Shown in pieces: positions 32,274 through 40,507 of a stretch of DNA of 40,508 nt. The DNA is taken from NCBI GenBank assembly GCA_046315175.1, contig JBKDBK010000037.1, positions 1 to 40,508 of the forward strand, given 5' to 3'. Made by a program: the position numbers and the translations under genes. Below the pieces are notes generated by a model. That model was not told the origin of the DNA. It searched no databases and saw only the letters and a list, made by a program, of their open reading frames with translations. The number at the start of each line of letters is the position of its first letter. The stretch's first letter is position 1. Source of the DNA: UBA8828 sp046315175 (GTDB lineage Bacteria; Verrucomicrobiota; Verrucomicrobiia; Opitutales; UBA953).

Positions 32274-32416
32274 CCCGCGCCCCAGCAGCTCGCCATCTAT
32301 CTCCCGATTCAGCATGCATCCCGCAGGGTTCATCCACCGCGCACCAGCATCCCTTCCTTCGCTTCCCCTTGCACCCATCCTCCGCAACCTCCGCGACCTC
32401 CGAATCCTCCGCCCCA

Positions 32417-32640
32417 TTCCCCGCAAAAAAAGTCCCCCGCATGTGCCGATTCCGCATTGGAGCCCCTTGGTTTCCCTAGGTTTAAGTGGGTGGCTCGTTG
32501 CCCGGCTCGGACGAGGCCGGTCGGGTCGATGCCTCCCGTTATTATGATCGTGGGAGAAGGATGCTGCCGCGGGTGTCGAACACCGCAGGGGACCTTGGAC
32601 TATGACAGCTTTTCGGGGTCGCGCAAGCGCGAGACGCCGA
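32417..32640. other. Unassigned non-coding segment between element B and the recA terminator
   Basis: A less GC-rich stretch with no supported reading frame. It contains a run of seven A residues (32425-32431, a T-tract on the minus strand), a CCTAGG site and the imperfect hairpin CTCCC...GGGAG around 32541-32564. It could hold a small RNA or recA 3' sequence, but nothing is recognised. Confidence 0.4.
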
Positions 32641-32673
32641 CAACAAACGGGCCGCGCCTCCTGGCGCGGCCCG
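32641..32673 (-). terminator. Probable recA terminator
   Basis: A perfect 11-bp stem CGGGCCGCGCC/GGCGCGGCCCG (32648-32673) with loop TCCT lies 22 bp beyond the recA stop. On the minus strand it is followed by TTTGTTG, a short T-rich run. Confidence 0.8.
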
Positions 32674-32694
32674 GACCCTGCCGATACCAAAGGC

Positions 32695-33780
<1,086 letters not shown>

Positions 33781-33837
33781 CGGGGGGAGGGTTGAGGCGG
33801 GTCAATTTGGGAAGGAAAAGTGGGGACGCAAGCAAAA

Positions 33838-33851
33838 TGAACAAGTGTTCA
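33838..33851. promoter_or_regulatory. LexA-box-like operator upstream of recA
   Basis: TGAACAAGTGTTCA contains GAAC-N4-GTTC and fits the Gram-positive LexA consensus CGAACRNRYGTTYC at all core positions. The arms TGAACA/TGTTCA are perfect inverted repeats. It begins at the downstream edge of the recA -10 and lies 58 bp before ATG 33780, where a bound repressor would block initiation. Confidence 0.8.
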
Positions 33852-33878
33852 CTATAGGGTGTTTTCCCTGAGTGTTTA
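33851..33878 (-). promoter_or_regulatory. recA: recA promoter
   Basis: On the minus strand, -10 TATAGT (33856-33851, 5/6) and -35 TAAACA (33878-33873, 4/6) have a 16-bp spacer. The LexA-type box starts at the last base of the -10. The leader to ATG would be about 65 nt. Confidence 0.65.
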
Positions 33879-33909
33879 TCGGGTGTCTGGGGTGGATTTG
33901 TCCCTGCTT

Positions 33910-33930
33910 CCCCCTGGTTGATCCAGGGGG
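33910..33930. other. Hairpin in the gap between recA and the histidine phosphatase gene
   Basis: CCCCCTGG, loop TTGAT, CCAGGGGG: a perfect 8-bp stem with no T-tract on either strand. It sits upstream of both divergent genes; role unknown. Confidence 0.4.
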
Positions 33931-33982
33931 TCTGCCTGGCGTTCGTTCTCGCCCTCCCCTCCGCCTCGGGCTGTCCTTTCGC

Positions 33983-34489
33983 ATGCGCCTTTTCTTGCTG
34001 CGCCACGCGGAGGCCGCTCCCGGTGTGCCCGATGCCGGTCGGCTGTTGACCGACCGGGGCAAGGCCCAGGTTGCCAAGATGGCCCGACGGTTGGACTGGT
34101 CGTGCCTCGATGCCGTCAAGTCGATCGAGCACAGCGGCCTGGTCCGGGCTCGCCAGACCGCCGAGCTCCTCGCCGCGGAGGTTCCCCTGAGAAAGCCACT
34201 GGCTATCAACGCGGCGATTCGGCCGATGGATGACCCCCGGCTTTTCGCCCAGGAGCTTGCCGCCGCACGCGCCGACCGTCTCCTCGTCGGCCACAATCCC
34301 CACCTTTCCCGCCTGGCAGGGCTTCTGCTTGGCCGCGGCCAAGGCGAGGTCTCCCTTGTCCTCAAGAAGGCTGCCTTCCTCGCGCTTGAGCGGTCAAAGC
34401 CCCCTGGCAAGGAATCGCCGATGGGACACTGGAGCCTGCTCTGGCTCATTCCCCAGGGCCGCCTCGTTGACCCCTTGCCCCCGTCATGA
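33983..34489 (+). CDS. SixA-like histidine phosphatase
   Basis: Member of the histidine phosphatase (phosphoglycerate mutase-like) superfamily, 168 residues, close in size to SixA. The phosphohistidine site RHAE opens the protein (MRLFLLRHAEAAPG). LTDRGKAQVAKMARRL, HSGLVRARQTAELLA and the second histidine in LLVGHNPHLSRLAGLLLG complete the family set. SixA removes phosphate from phosphohistidine domains such as NPr in Escherichia coli; the target here is unknown. ATG 33983 is used because the upstream in-frame start at 33872 reads as unrelated sequence. The stop overlaps the TonB-like gene (ATGA). Confidence 0.9.
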   Translation: MRLFLLRHAEAAPGVPDAGRLLTDRGKAQVAKMARRLDWSCLDAVKSIEHSGLVRARQTAELLAAEVPLRKPLAINAAIRPMDDPRLFAQELAAARADRLLVGHNPHLSRLAGLLLGRGQGEVSLVLKKAAFLALERSKPPGKESPMGHWSLLWLIPQGRLVDPLPPS

Positions 34490-35109
34490 TTCTCCGCGGT
34501 CTCGCCATCTGGAGCAGCGTCGGCATCGGTCACCTCGCCGTGCTCGGCTCGCTCTGGTCCGGCTCGTCGACAATGGGCCCCGGCCCCGTCCCTCTCCTGC
34601 TCGACCTCCGATTCGTCCCGGTCGCGACGCCTGCATCGCCAGCCTCTTCGCGCCCGCAATCGCCCCGGCCCCTCATTCCCCAGGGCATTGACGCGATTAG
34701 CCTGCCCGACCCGGCCTCGTTCCTCCCTGCCGCCGCGTCAGCCGCTCCGGCCTCGCCCTTCGTCCCCTCCGCCAACCCCTCGCCTTTCGCCCCCGTCCCC
34801 CAACCCGCCGGCGAGGCCGTCGCCCCCTCGCACGTCCTCGCCACGCCTCCTCGGTTCCAGGCGCGCGTCGAGCCGTCTTATCCGCCCCGCGCCCGGCGGG
34901 CCGGCGTTGAGGGCGTGGTGACCGTTCGCCTCCGCTTGTCGGCCGAGGGGCGCCTCCTCGCGGCCGAGGTGGCTGTCGGATCGGGCGAGCCCCTCCTGGA
35001 CGAGGCCGCCCTGGCCGCCGCCCGCGCCTCGCGTTACGCGCCCGCCACCCAAGGCGGCCTGCCCGTCGCCTCCGAGACCACGGCCGACTACCGCTTCGAG
35101 CTCCGCTAG
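34486..35109 (+). CDS. TonB-like energy transducer or TonB C-terminal domain protein
   Basis: Predicted inner-membrane protein of 207 residues spanning the periplasm. One N-terminal helix (LAIWSSVGIGHLAVLGSLW) is followed by a ~90-residue Pro/Ala/Ser-rich stretch. A TonB C-terminal domain follows from ~118 (ARVEPSYPPRARRAGVEGVV...VTVRLRLSAEGRLL...SGEPLLDEAALAAAR). The YPPRARRxGxEGxV motif is diagnostic. TonB normally needs ExbB and ExbD and energises outer-membrane receptors; none of these is in the window. ATGA coupling to a SixA-like phosphatase is unusual. The membrane segment lacks the conserved SxxxH helix pattern clearly, so its pairing with ExbB is uncertain. Confidence 0.85.
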   Translation: MILRGLAIWSSVGIGHLAVLGSLWSGSSTMGPGPVPLLLDLRFVPVATPASPASSRPQSPRPLIPQGIDAISLPDPASFLPAAASAAPASPFVPSANPSPFAPVPQPAGEAVAPSHVLATPPRFQARVEPSYPPRARRAGVEGVVTVRLRLSAEGRLLAAEVAVGSGEPLLDEAALAAARASRYAPATQGGLPVASETTADYRFELR

Positions 35110-35122
35110 GCTTGCCCAAGCC
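35109..35122. terminator. Small hairpin in the 19-bp convergent gap
   Basis: GGCTTG and CAAGCC (35109-35122) form a short inverted repeat between the TonB-like gene and the facing GH16 gene. No T-tract; weak support for termination. Confidence 0.25.
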
Positions 35123-35128
35123 CCGGGG

Positions 35129-35899
35129 TTAGCGCGACTCGCCGGCTCGCCAGGCCCGCACCCAGTCGACCTCCATCCAGGTGGAGGATTTTTCCCGGGT
35201 CCCGTAGCCACCCGCGGGGACCTTGCCCGCCCAGCCCCCGTCCTTGACCTCGCTCGTCACCAGCATGTGCTGGGGCGCGCGCGACACCGGGATGTCCGCC
35301 GGCGCCGCCCAGGCCAGCGCATCGTCGTAGAAGAACCGGTAACCTTTCTCCGACCACTCGACCGCATAGGTGTGCCAACCCTCGTTCGCCGGCTTGGCCG
35401 GCTTGTTCCGCTGCGTCCGCGTGCGCTGGTGCGGGGGCCCGTAGCCGCCCCAGTGGATGGTGGTGTCGAAGTGGCCCCCGAACTGCGTCAGGTGCTCGAC
35501 AATGTCGATCTCCACGCCGTCCACGTCCGCCTTCGCCGGGTCCTTGCTCTTCCCGTAGGTCATCGGCATCATCCAGAAGGCCGACCACATCCCGGGCTGC
35601 GAGGAGAAGCGCAGGCGGGCCTCGAAGTAGCCCTGCGCCTGCTCGAATTTCCTCGCGGTGCTGAGGAAGCCCGTGTGGTGGACGCCCTCCCTGGTGAACG
35701 TCGTGATGCGCAGCACGCCCCCGCTCACCGTCACCGCCTCGGCGGTGTTGACGCCGCCCTTCCGCGGACCCTCCATGACTTGCCAGCGGCCCGCGTCCAC
35801 GGACGAGCCGGCGAAATTGTCCTCGAAGGAAACGGCATAGCCGCGCTCCGGGGGCTTGGCCGAGGCCAGGGCGGCGAGCAGGCAAAGGAGCGGGCGCAT
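35129..35899 (-). CDS. Exported glycoside hydrolase family 16 protein
   Basis: Secreted beta-glucanase-like enzyme of 256 residues, almost all one GH16 domain after a short signal peptide (MRPLLCLLAALASA). The catalytic motif is E130-I-D132-I-V-E135 (DGVEIDIVEHL), with E130 nucleophile and E135 acid/base as known for the family. FEARLRFSSQPGMWSAFWMMP, TTIHWGGYG and WHTYAVEWSEKGYRFFYDD are standard GH16 strands. Substrate could be laminarin, mixed-linkage glucan or a galactan; the sequence does not decide. It converges with the TonB-like gene, and the lipid A acyltransferase gene lies 46 bp upstream on the same strand. Confidence 0.93.
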   Translation of the reverse strand: MRPLLCLLAALASAKPPERGYAVSFEDNFAGSSVDAGRWQVMEGPRKGGVNTAEAVTVSGGVLRITTFTREGVHHTGFLSTARKFEQAQGYFEARLRFSSQPGMWSAFWMMPMTYGKSKDPAKADVDGVEIDIVEHLTQFGGHFDTTIHWGGYGPPHQRTRTQRNKPAKPANEGWHTYAVEWSEKGYRFFYDDALAWAAPADIPVSRAPQHMLVTSEVKDGGWAGKVPAGGYGTREKSSTWMEVDWVRAWRAGESR

Positions 35900-35945
35900 C
35901 CTTCCCTTTGTGGTCGCCTGGCCCGATTTGGCAACGCCGACTGAC

Positions 35946-36854
35946 TCAGCGGTCGTAGATGCTCGACTCCCGGCCCAGCCGCTTGAAGCGGCGGTGGACC
36001 CAGAGGTATTGCTCGGGCGCGGCTCGCACCGCCGCCTCGAGGTCCCCGATCAGCCGCAGGGTGTCGGCCTCCGGGTCGTCGGTCGGGAAATCCCCCAGGG
36101 GCTCGCCAAGGCGCAGCGTGTAGCTGCCATCTTCCTCGCGCCGCGCGTAGAAGCTCATCACCGCGGCGCCGGTCATCGTCGCCAGCCGGCTGGTCGAGGT
36201 GTTCGTGATGGCCGGATGCCCGAAGAACGGGAGCATCGCCGCCTGGGCCGTCCATCGCCCCTGGTCAGGCGCGTACCAGACAACCTCCCCCTTTTTCAGC
36301 GCGCGCACCAGGTCGGTCAGCGCGTCCATCGGTATGGCCCGCCGCGCCCAGGACTCGCGGTGGCGCCGGAGCAGCTCGCCGACCGCCGGGTTGTTGGGCT
36401 CGCGGTACAGGCAGCAGATCTCGGTCTGCAGCGTGAGCATCCGCCCGGTGATCTCCAGCGTCGTGAAGTGGCCCGACAGCAGGATGACGCCTTTGCCGCG
36501 CGCCTGGGCCTCCCTCAGCCGCTCCAGGCCCTCGATACGGTGAGGCGGGAGGTCGGCGACCGGCCGCCACCAGCAGCGCGCGACCTCCAGGATGCCCAGC
36601 GCCAGCGAACGGTAGTGGCGGGCAGCCAGAGCCTCGCGCCCGCCCTCGCTCAGCTCGGGGAAGCACACCCCCAGGTTGGCCAGGACCACCTTCCTGCGGA
36701 TGCGCAACACGCGGAAGGCCAGCCAACCCAAGGCACCAGCCAGCCCTCGCTGCCAAGGCCAGGGCAGGCGGCTCACCAGCCACAGCAGGCCCACGCCCGC
36801 CCAGGTTGGCCAGAGCAGCGGGTGGTTCAGGGGGAGCTTGGCGTTTCTCGCCAT
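35946..36854 (-). CDS. Lipid A biosynthesis acyltransferase (LpxL/HtrB family)
   Basis: Inner-membrane-associated acyltransferase of 302 residues that adds secondary acyl chains to lipid A, supporting a Gram-negative outer membrane. The catalytic HX4E is H129-FTTL-E134 (ILLSGHFTTLE). LGVCFPELSEGGREALAARHY, LYREPNNPAVGELL and the conserved PDQ (WYAPDQGRW, near 198) are typical, and EQYLWVHRRFKRL closes the family pattern. The residue before GH is Ser rather than the usual His. The gene lies 45 bp downstream of the YdjM-type gene on the same strand and may be cotranscribed with it. Acyl chain preference cannot be read. Confidence 0.93.
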   Translation of the reverse strand: MARNAKLPLNHPLLWPTWAGVGLLWLVSRLPWPWQRGLAGALGWLAFRVLRIRRKVVLANLGVCFPELSEGGREALAARHYRSLALGILEVARCWWRPVADLPPHRIEGLERLREAQARGKGVILLSGHFTTLEITGRMLTLQTEICCLYREPNNPAVGELLRRHRESWARRAIPMDALTDLVRALKKGEVVWYAPDQGRWTAQAAMLPFFGHPAITNTSTSRLATMTGAAVMSFYARREEDGSYTLRLGEPLGDFPTDDPEADTLRLIGDLEAAVRAAPEQYLWVHRRFKRLGRESSIYDR

Positions 36855-36899
36855 CCCCTTCCTTATGCCCGCCCCCTCGCGGGGCAGGGAAGTCCCAAA

Positions 36900-37913
36900 T
36901 CAGCGCAGGGGCTCCTGGCGCCCCAGCAGCAGCGCGCCGAAGCGCGCCCAGTCCCCCTCGCGGATGCGCCGGTCCATCCTGACCTCGAAATGGGCCGGCT
37001 CGCCCGGCTTGAGATGCACCGCCCAAAGCGGGCTCGCCCGCGTCGGGATCATCGCGAACCGGATATCCCCCACCAGCACCCCTCCGTCCTCGGCGCGCTC
37101 AATGCTGTTCCAGCCTCCGGTGAAGCGGTTGAAGTCCTCGAGCAGATCCCGGGACAGGCTCCCGGCGGGCGGGTTTCTCGGGTCCAGGGGGTCCCAGACG
37201 CGCCGGCTCTCGCCCGGGCTGATCGTGGGCGCGCCGAAGGGGCCGACATGCACCGCGGCCGTCCGCCACTCGCCATCCTTTTCCCAGATGCCCCGCCAGA
37301 GCACGAGGTTGGATACCGTCGGCTTGACCGCGAGCCGCGCCGGCCGCTCACCCAGCTCCGCCAGCAGCGCCGCCTCCGCCCGGTCGCGCTGCAGCCTGCC
37401 AACGCTCGCGTAGGCGACGCACCAGGCGGCACCCGCCACGGCCCATCCCCGGGCGCCGGTGCGCCAGCCGATGATGCCAAGGACGACCATTGGCACGGTC
37501 AGGGCAAAGTCGATGATGGGCAGGCAATCCCAGGCAACCCGCGCCTCCGAGAACGGCCAGAGCACCATCGTGCCATAGCTCGTGCAGGCGTCGTTGAGCA
37601 CGTGCGAAAAGGCCGCCGCGAGCGCGATCAGGTAAAGCGGGGCGAACCGGGCGCCTTCCCGCCTGCGGAACAGCCAGGCCGCCAGGCCGGCCGCGCCGGC
37701 CGCCAGCAGGGGCGCCATGAGGAAGCTGTGCGTGAAGTGCCGGTGCCAGCGGAAAGCCACCAGGGGATCGTCGGCCGAGCGGATCAGCAGGTCGATGTCG
37801 GGCAACTCGCCCGCGACCAGCGCGGTCGTCACCGCGGCCGCCATGGGCACCGAACGCTTCCTCACGGCCAAGCCGGCGCAGAGTCCGAGCGCGGCATGCG
37901 TCAAGTTGTCCAT
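36900..37913 (-). CDS. YdjM-type (DUF457) membrane-bound metal-dependent hydrolase
   Basis: Polytopic membrane protein of 337 residues. The N-terminus MDNLTHAALGLCAG and the following GELPDIDLL and WHRHFTHSFLMAPLL carry the family's conserved histidines and aspartates (H6, D39, D41, H57, H59, H62), expected to bind metal. About four or five helices occupy the first 180 residues. The remaining ~155 residues form a soluble beta-rich domain (VSNLVLWRGIWEKDGEWRT; VGDIRFAMIPTRA). Members may act on lipids, and LexA-regulated YdjM is the namesake, but no reaction is proven. It heads a leftward pair with the lipid A acyltransferase and diverges from the sugar epimerase operon. Confidence 0.9.
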   Translation of the reverse strand: MDNLTHAALGLCAGLAVRKRSVPMAAAVTTALVAGELPDIDLLIRSADDPLVAFRWHRHFTHSFLMAPLLAAGAAGLAAWLFRRREGARFAPLYLIALAAAFSHVLNDACTSYGTMVLWPFSEARVAWDCLPIIDFALTVPMVVLGIIGWRTGARGWAVAGAAWCVAYASVGRLQRDRAEAALLAELGERPARLAVKPTVSNLVLWRGIWEKDGEWRTAAVHVGPFGAPTISPGESRRVWDPLDPRNPPAGSLSRDLLEDFNRFTGGWNSIERAEDGGVLVGDIRFAMIPTRASPLWAVHLKPGEPAHFEVRMDRRIREGDWARFGALLLGRQEPLR

Positions 37914-38011
37914 TCCCCCATCATGCCGACCTTTTGGCCAAAACGCAACGCGCGCCCGCTTGACCTCGGAACCTCGGGGCCAAGGATGGGGTCACCCACC
38001 CAACCCCCACC

Positions 38012-38866
38012 ATGCGATTCGGCCTCAACACCTTCCTCTACACCAGCCCGTTCACCACCGCCCAGGCGCCCGCGATCTTCGCCAAGTTCGCCCGCTGGGG
38101 CTTCGCGACCGCCGAGGTGGCCATCGAGGACCCCAGCCATGTCGACCCCGCCAAGGTCAAGGCCGCCGCCGCCAAGGCCGGCATCGCCATCGGCTCGATC
38201 TGCGCCGCCATGGGTCCGGGGCGCGACTTCCGCGGCTCTCCCGCCGAGCAGCGCGCCGCCCAGAAGTACCTCAAGGCCCTCGTCGACCAGGCCGTCGCCA
38301 TGGGCTGCCCCCGCATCATCGGCCCCCTCTACTCCGTCGTCGGCCTCATCGGCTCGCATGACGACAAGACCAAGGCCGCCCACTTCAAGCTGGTGGTGAG
38401 GAACCTCAAGGAGCTCGGCGCCTATGCCCGCGCCAAGGGCATCGAGCTCTGCATCGAGCCCCTCAACCGCTTCGAAACCGACTTCCTCAACACCTGCGAC
38501 CAGGGCCTCCGCCTCGTCAAGGCCGTCAACCTGCCCAACGTGAGGCTCCACCTCGACACCTTCCACATGAACATCGAGGAGAAGAACCAGGCCGCCGCCA
38601 TCCGCAAGGCCGGCAGGCACCTCGGCCACTTCCACGCCTGCGGCACCGACCGCGGCGTCCCCGGCGGCGACTCCCTCGACTGGAAGCCCATCGTCGCCGC
38701 CCTCAAGGCGATCAAGTACAAGGGCGATGTGGTCGTCGAGTCCTTCACCACCGACGTCAAGGTGATCGCCCGCGCCGCCGCCATCTGGCGCGCCATCGAG
38801 CCCAACCGCGACGACATCCCCGTCAAGGGGCTGCGCAATCTCCGCAAGGCCTTCGGTCGCCGCTGA
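38012..38866 (+). CDS. Sugar phosphate isomerase/epimerase (ketose 3-epimerase-like)
   Basis: TIM-barrel enzyme of 284 residues of the xylose isomerase-like AP-endonuclease 2 family, close in layout to D-psicose/D-tagatose 3-epimerases. The metal set is E149 (CIEPLNRFETDF), D182 (HLDTFHMNIEE), H208 (GHFHACGTDRG) and E243 (VVVESF), with R214 as in epimerases. There is no signal peptide, so it is cytoplasmic. It is the first gene of a three-gene run: the DUF1080 gene starts 4 bp later, the ThuA-like gene after that. The substrate is likely a ketose or a 3-keto sugar. A CTTGACC string at 37959-37965 is a weak -35 candidate with no good -10. Confidence 0.93.
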   Translation: MRFGLNTFLYTSPFTTAQAPAIFAKFARWGFATAEVAIEDPSHVDPAKVKAAAAKAGIAIGSICAAMGPGRDFRGSPAEQRAAQKYLKALVDQAVAMGCPRIIGPLYSVVGLIGSHDDKTKAAHFKLVVRNLKELGAYARAKGIELCIEPLNRFETDFLNTCDQGLRLVKAVNLPNVRLHLDTFHMNIEEKNQAAAIRKAGRHLGHFHACGTDRGVPGGDSLDWKPIVAALKAIKYKGDVVVESFTTDVKVIARAAAIWRAIEPNRDDIPVKGLRNLRKAFGRR

Positions 38867-38870
38867 TTCC

Positions 38871-39566
38871 ATGCGCCGCCTCGCCAGCCTCGCCCTCGTC
38901 GCCTGCGCCTGCGCCGGCGTCGGCGCAGCGGCCGAGGACGCCCGCCCGCCCGCCCGCGCCCTCTTCGATGGCAGGACGCTCGACGGTTGGAGGGGCTCGT
39001 CCCATTGGACGGTCGAGGACGGCGCCATCACCGGCCGCTCCACCAAGGAGGCCCCGCTCAAGGCCAACACCTTCCTCGTCTGGCAGGGCGGCGAGGTCGG
39101 CGACTTCGAGCTGACCTTCCGCTACCGCATCGTCGGCGGCAACTCCGGCGTCCAGTACCGCAGCCGCCTCGTCGACCCCGCCAAGTTCGCCGTCGCCGGC
39201 TACCAGGCCGACTTCGAGGCGGGCAAGACCTACTCCGGCATCCTCTACGAGGAGAGGGGCAGGGGCATCCTCGCCAACCGCGGCCAGGTCGCCGTCTGGA
39301 AGCCCGGCGCCAAGAAGCCCGAGGTCGCCGGCACCCTCGGTAAGTCCGACGAGATCCAGGCCCGCATTCGCCCCGAGGACTGGAACGAGTACCGCATCGT
39401 CGCCCAGGGCGGCCACCTCCGCCACTTCATCAACGGCGTCGCCACCGCCGAGTTCACCGACGAGTCCGACCTCGGCGCGCGCCGCGGCATCCTCGCCCTC
39501 CAGCTCCACGCCGGCCCCGCCATGACCGTCCAATTCAAGGATCTCCTCCTCCGCGAGACCAAGTGA
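38871..39566 (+). CDS. DUF1080 (3-keto-disaccharide hydrolase-like) exported protein
   Basis: Exported beta-sandwich protein of 231 residues. The signal peptide (MRRLASLALVACACAGVGAA) contains LVACAC and may be cleaved by signal peptidase II as a lipoprotein. The mature domain is DUF1080: ALFDGRTLDGWRG, WTVEDGAITGRST, FELTFRYRIVGGNSGVQYRSR, EDWNEYRIVAQGG, LRHFINGV and GILALQLHAGP. The family is related to concanavalin-like lectins and has been named 3-keto-disaccharide hydrolase for members acting on 3-ketoglycosides. Substrate here is unproven. It sits 4 bp after the epimerase gene and 11 bp before the ThuA-like gene. Confidence 0.93.
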   Translation: MRRLASLALVACACAGVGAAAEDARPPARALFDGRTLDGWRGSSHWTVEDGAITGRSTKEAPLKANTFLVWQGGEVGDFELTFRYRIVGGNSGVQYRSRLVDPAKFAVAGYQADFEAGKTYSGILYEERGRGILANRGQVAVWKPGAKKPEVAGTLGKSDEIQARIRPEDWNEYRIVAQGGHLRHFINGVATAEFTDESDLGARRGILALQLHAGPAMTVQFKDLLLRETK

Positions 39567-39577
39567 CCCTTCATCCC

Positions 39578-40507
39578 ATGCTGCCCCGCCTCCTCGCCCT
39601 CGCCCTCCTCGCCGCCGCCTCCCTCGGCGCCGCCGAGAAGCGCAACGTCCTCCTCATCGCCGGCCGCCCGAGCCACGGCCCGGGCGACCACGAGCACAAC
39701 GCCGGGGTGCTCCTCTTCGCCAAGTGCCTGCGCGAGGGCGCAGCCGAGCTTGTCGACGTCGATGTCTCCCTCAACGGCCAGTGGCCCTCGGCCGAACGGA
39801 TCGACAGGGCGCACGCCATCCTGATCTACTCCGACGGCGGCGGCGGGCATCCCGCGCTCCCCCATCTCGAGCACCTCGGACGCCGCATGGCCGCCGGCAC
39901 CGGGCTCCTCGCCATCCACTACGCCGTCGAGCCCGCCTACGCCTGCTGCGACAAGTGGGACGGCAAGACGCGCCCCCCGCCCGCCGACCGCTCCTCCCGG
40001 GGCAAGGGCGCCAAGGAGTTCAAGGAATGGCTCGGCGGCTACTTCGAGCAGCACTGGTCCGTCAACCCGCACTGGACCGCCGACTTCAAGCAGCTGCCCG
40101 ACCACCCGATCAGCCGCGGCGTCAAGCCCTTCGTCTCCCATGATGAGTGGTACTTCAACATGCGCTTCAAGGACCGCATGGAGGGTGTCACGCCCCTCCT
40201 CTCCGCCGTGGCTCCCGCCTCCACCATGCAGCGCGGCGACGGGCCCCACAGCGGCAATCCCGAAGTCCGCGCCAGCGTCGCCAAGGGCGACCCGCAGGTC
40301 GTCGCCTGGGCCGTCCAGCGCGCCGACGGCGGCCGCGGCTTCGGCTTCACCGGCGGTCACTTCCACAAGAACTGGGGCATCGACGCCCAGCGCACCCTCG
40401 TCCTCAACGCCATCCTCTGGACCGCCAAGGCCGAGGTGCCCGCGGGCGGCGTGCCGTCGAAGGTCACCGCCGAGGACTTGGCCGCGAATCTCGACAAGAA
40501 GCGCTGA
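39578..40507 (+). CDS. ThuA-like exported protein
   Basis: Exported protein of 309 residues of the ThuA-like (class I glutamine amidotransferase-fold) family. ATG 39578 gives signal peptide MLPRLLALALLAAASLGAA. The earlier in-frame GTG at 39563, overlapping the DUF1080 stop, is possible but less likely. Core features are KRNVLLIAGRPSHGPGDHEHN at the start, ILIYSDGGGGH, LLAIHYAVE, LPDHPISRGVKPF, SHDEWYFNMRF and GRGFGFTGGHFHKNWG. Rhizobial ThuA works with ThuB in oxidising trehalose and related disaccharides to 3-keto forms. An exported copy next to DUF1080 suggests periplasmic sugar handling. The stop lies 1 bp before the window end, so further operon genes may follow. Confidence 0.92.
   Translation: MLPRLLALALLAAASLGAAEKRNVLLIAGRPSHGPGDHEHNAGVLLFAKCLREGAAELVDVDVSLNGQWPSAERIDRAHAILIYSDGGGGHPALPHLEHLGRRMAAGTGLLAIHYAVEPAYACCDKWDGKTRPPPADRSSRGKGAKEFKEWLGGYFEQHWSVNPHWTADFKQLPDHPISRGVKPFVSHDEWYFNMRFKDRMEGVTPLLSAVAPASTMQRGDGPHSGNPEVRASVAKGDPQVVAWAVQRADGGRGFGFTGGHFHKNWGIDAQRTLVLNAILWTAKAEVPAGGVPSKVTAEDLAANLDKKR

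Larger units (their letters stand above)
32003..32416. repeat. Intergenic inverted-repeat element B (between the DUF1552 gene and recA)
   Basis: Second copy of the element-A architecture, in a 697-bp convergent gap (31998-32694) with no supported gene. A GA-rich arm of roughly 9-bp units begins 8 bp after the DUF1552 stop (GCGCAGGAG repeated, then GCGAAGGAT). A CT-rich arm ends near 32416. 32026-32051 and 32388-32413 are inverted copies matching at 24 of 26 positions. The core has TGGGTAGGGC and at least two hairpins. A 15-bp string (CCTCCGCGACCTCCG) is shared exactly with the right arm of element A. Confidence 0.8.

Noticed and set aside
33910..33930. Intrinsic terminator between recA and the histidine phosphatase gene
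   Set aside because: Good stem but no T-tract on either strand, and both flanking genes read away from it.
34486..35109. Complete Ton system
   Set aside because: No ExbB or ExbD gene is present in the window, so only the TonB-like protein can be claimed.
38871..38930. DUF1080 protein firmly called a lipoprotein
   Set aside because: LVACAC resembles a lipobox but two cysteines and the following Ala-rich stretch also fit ordinary signal peptidase I cleavage.
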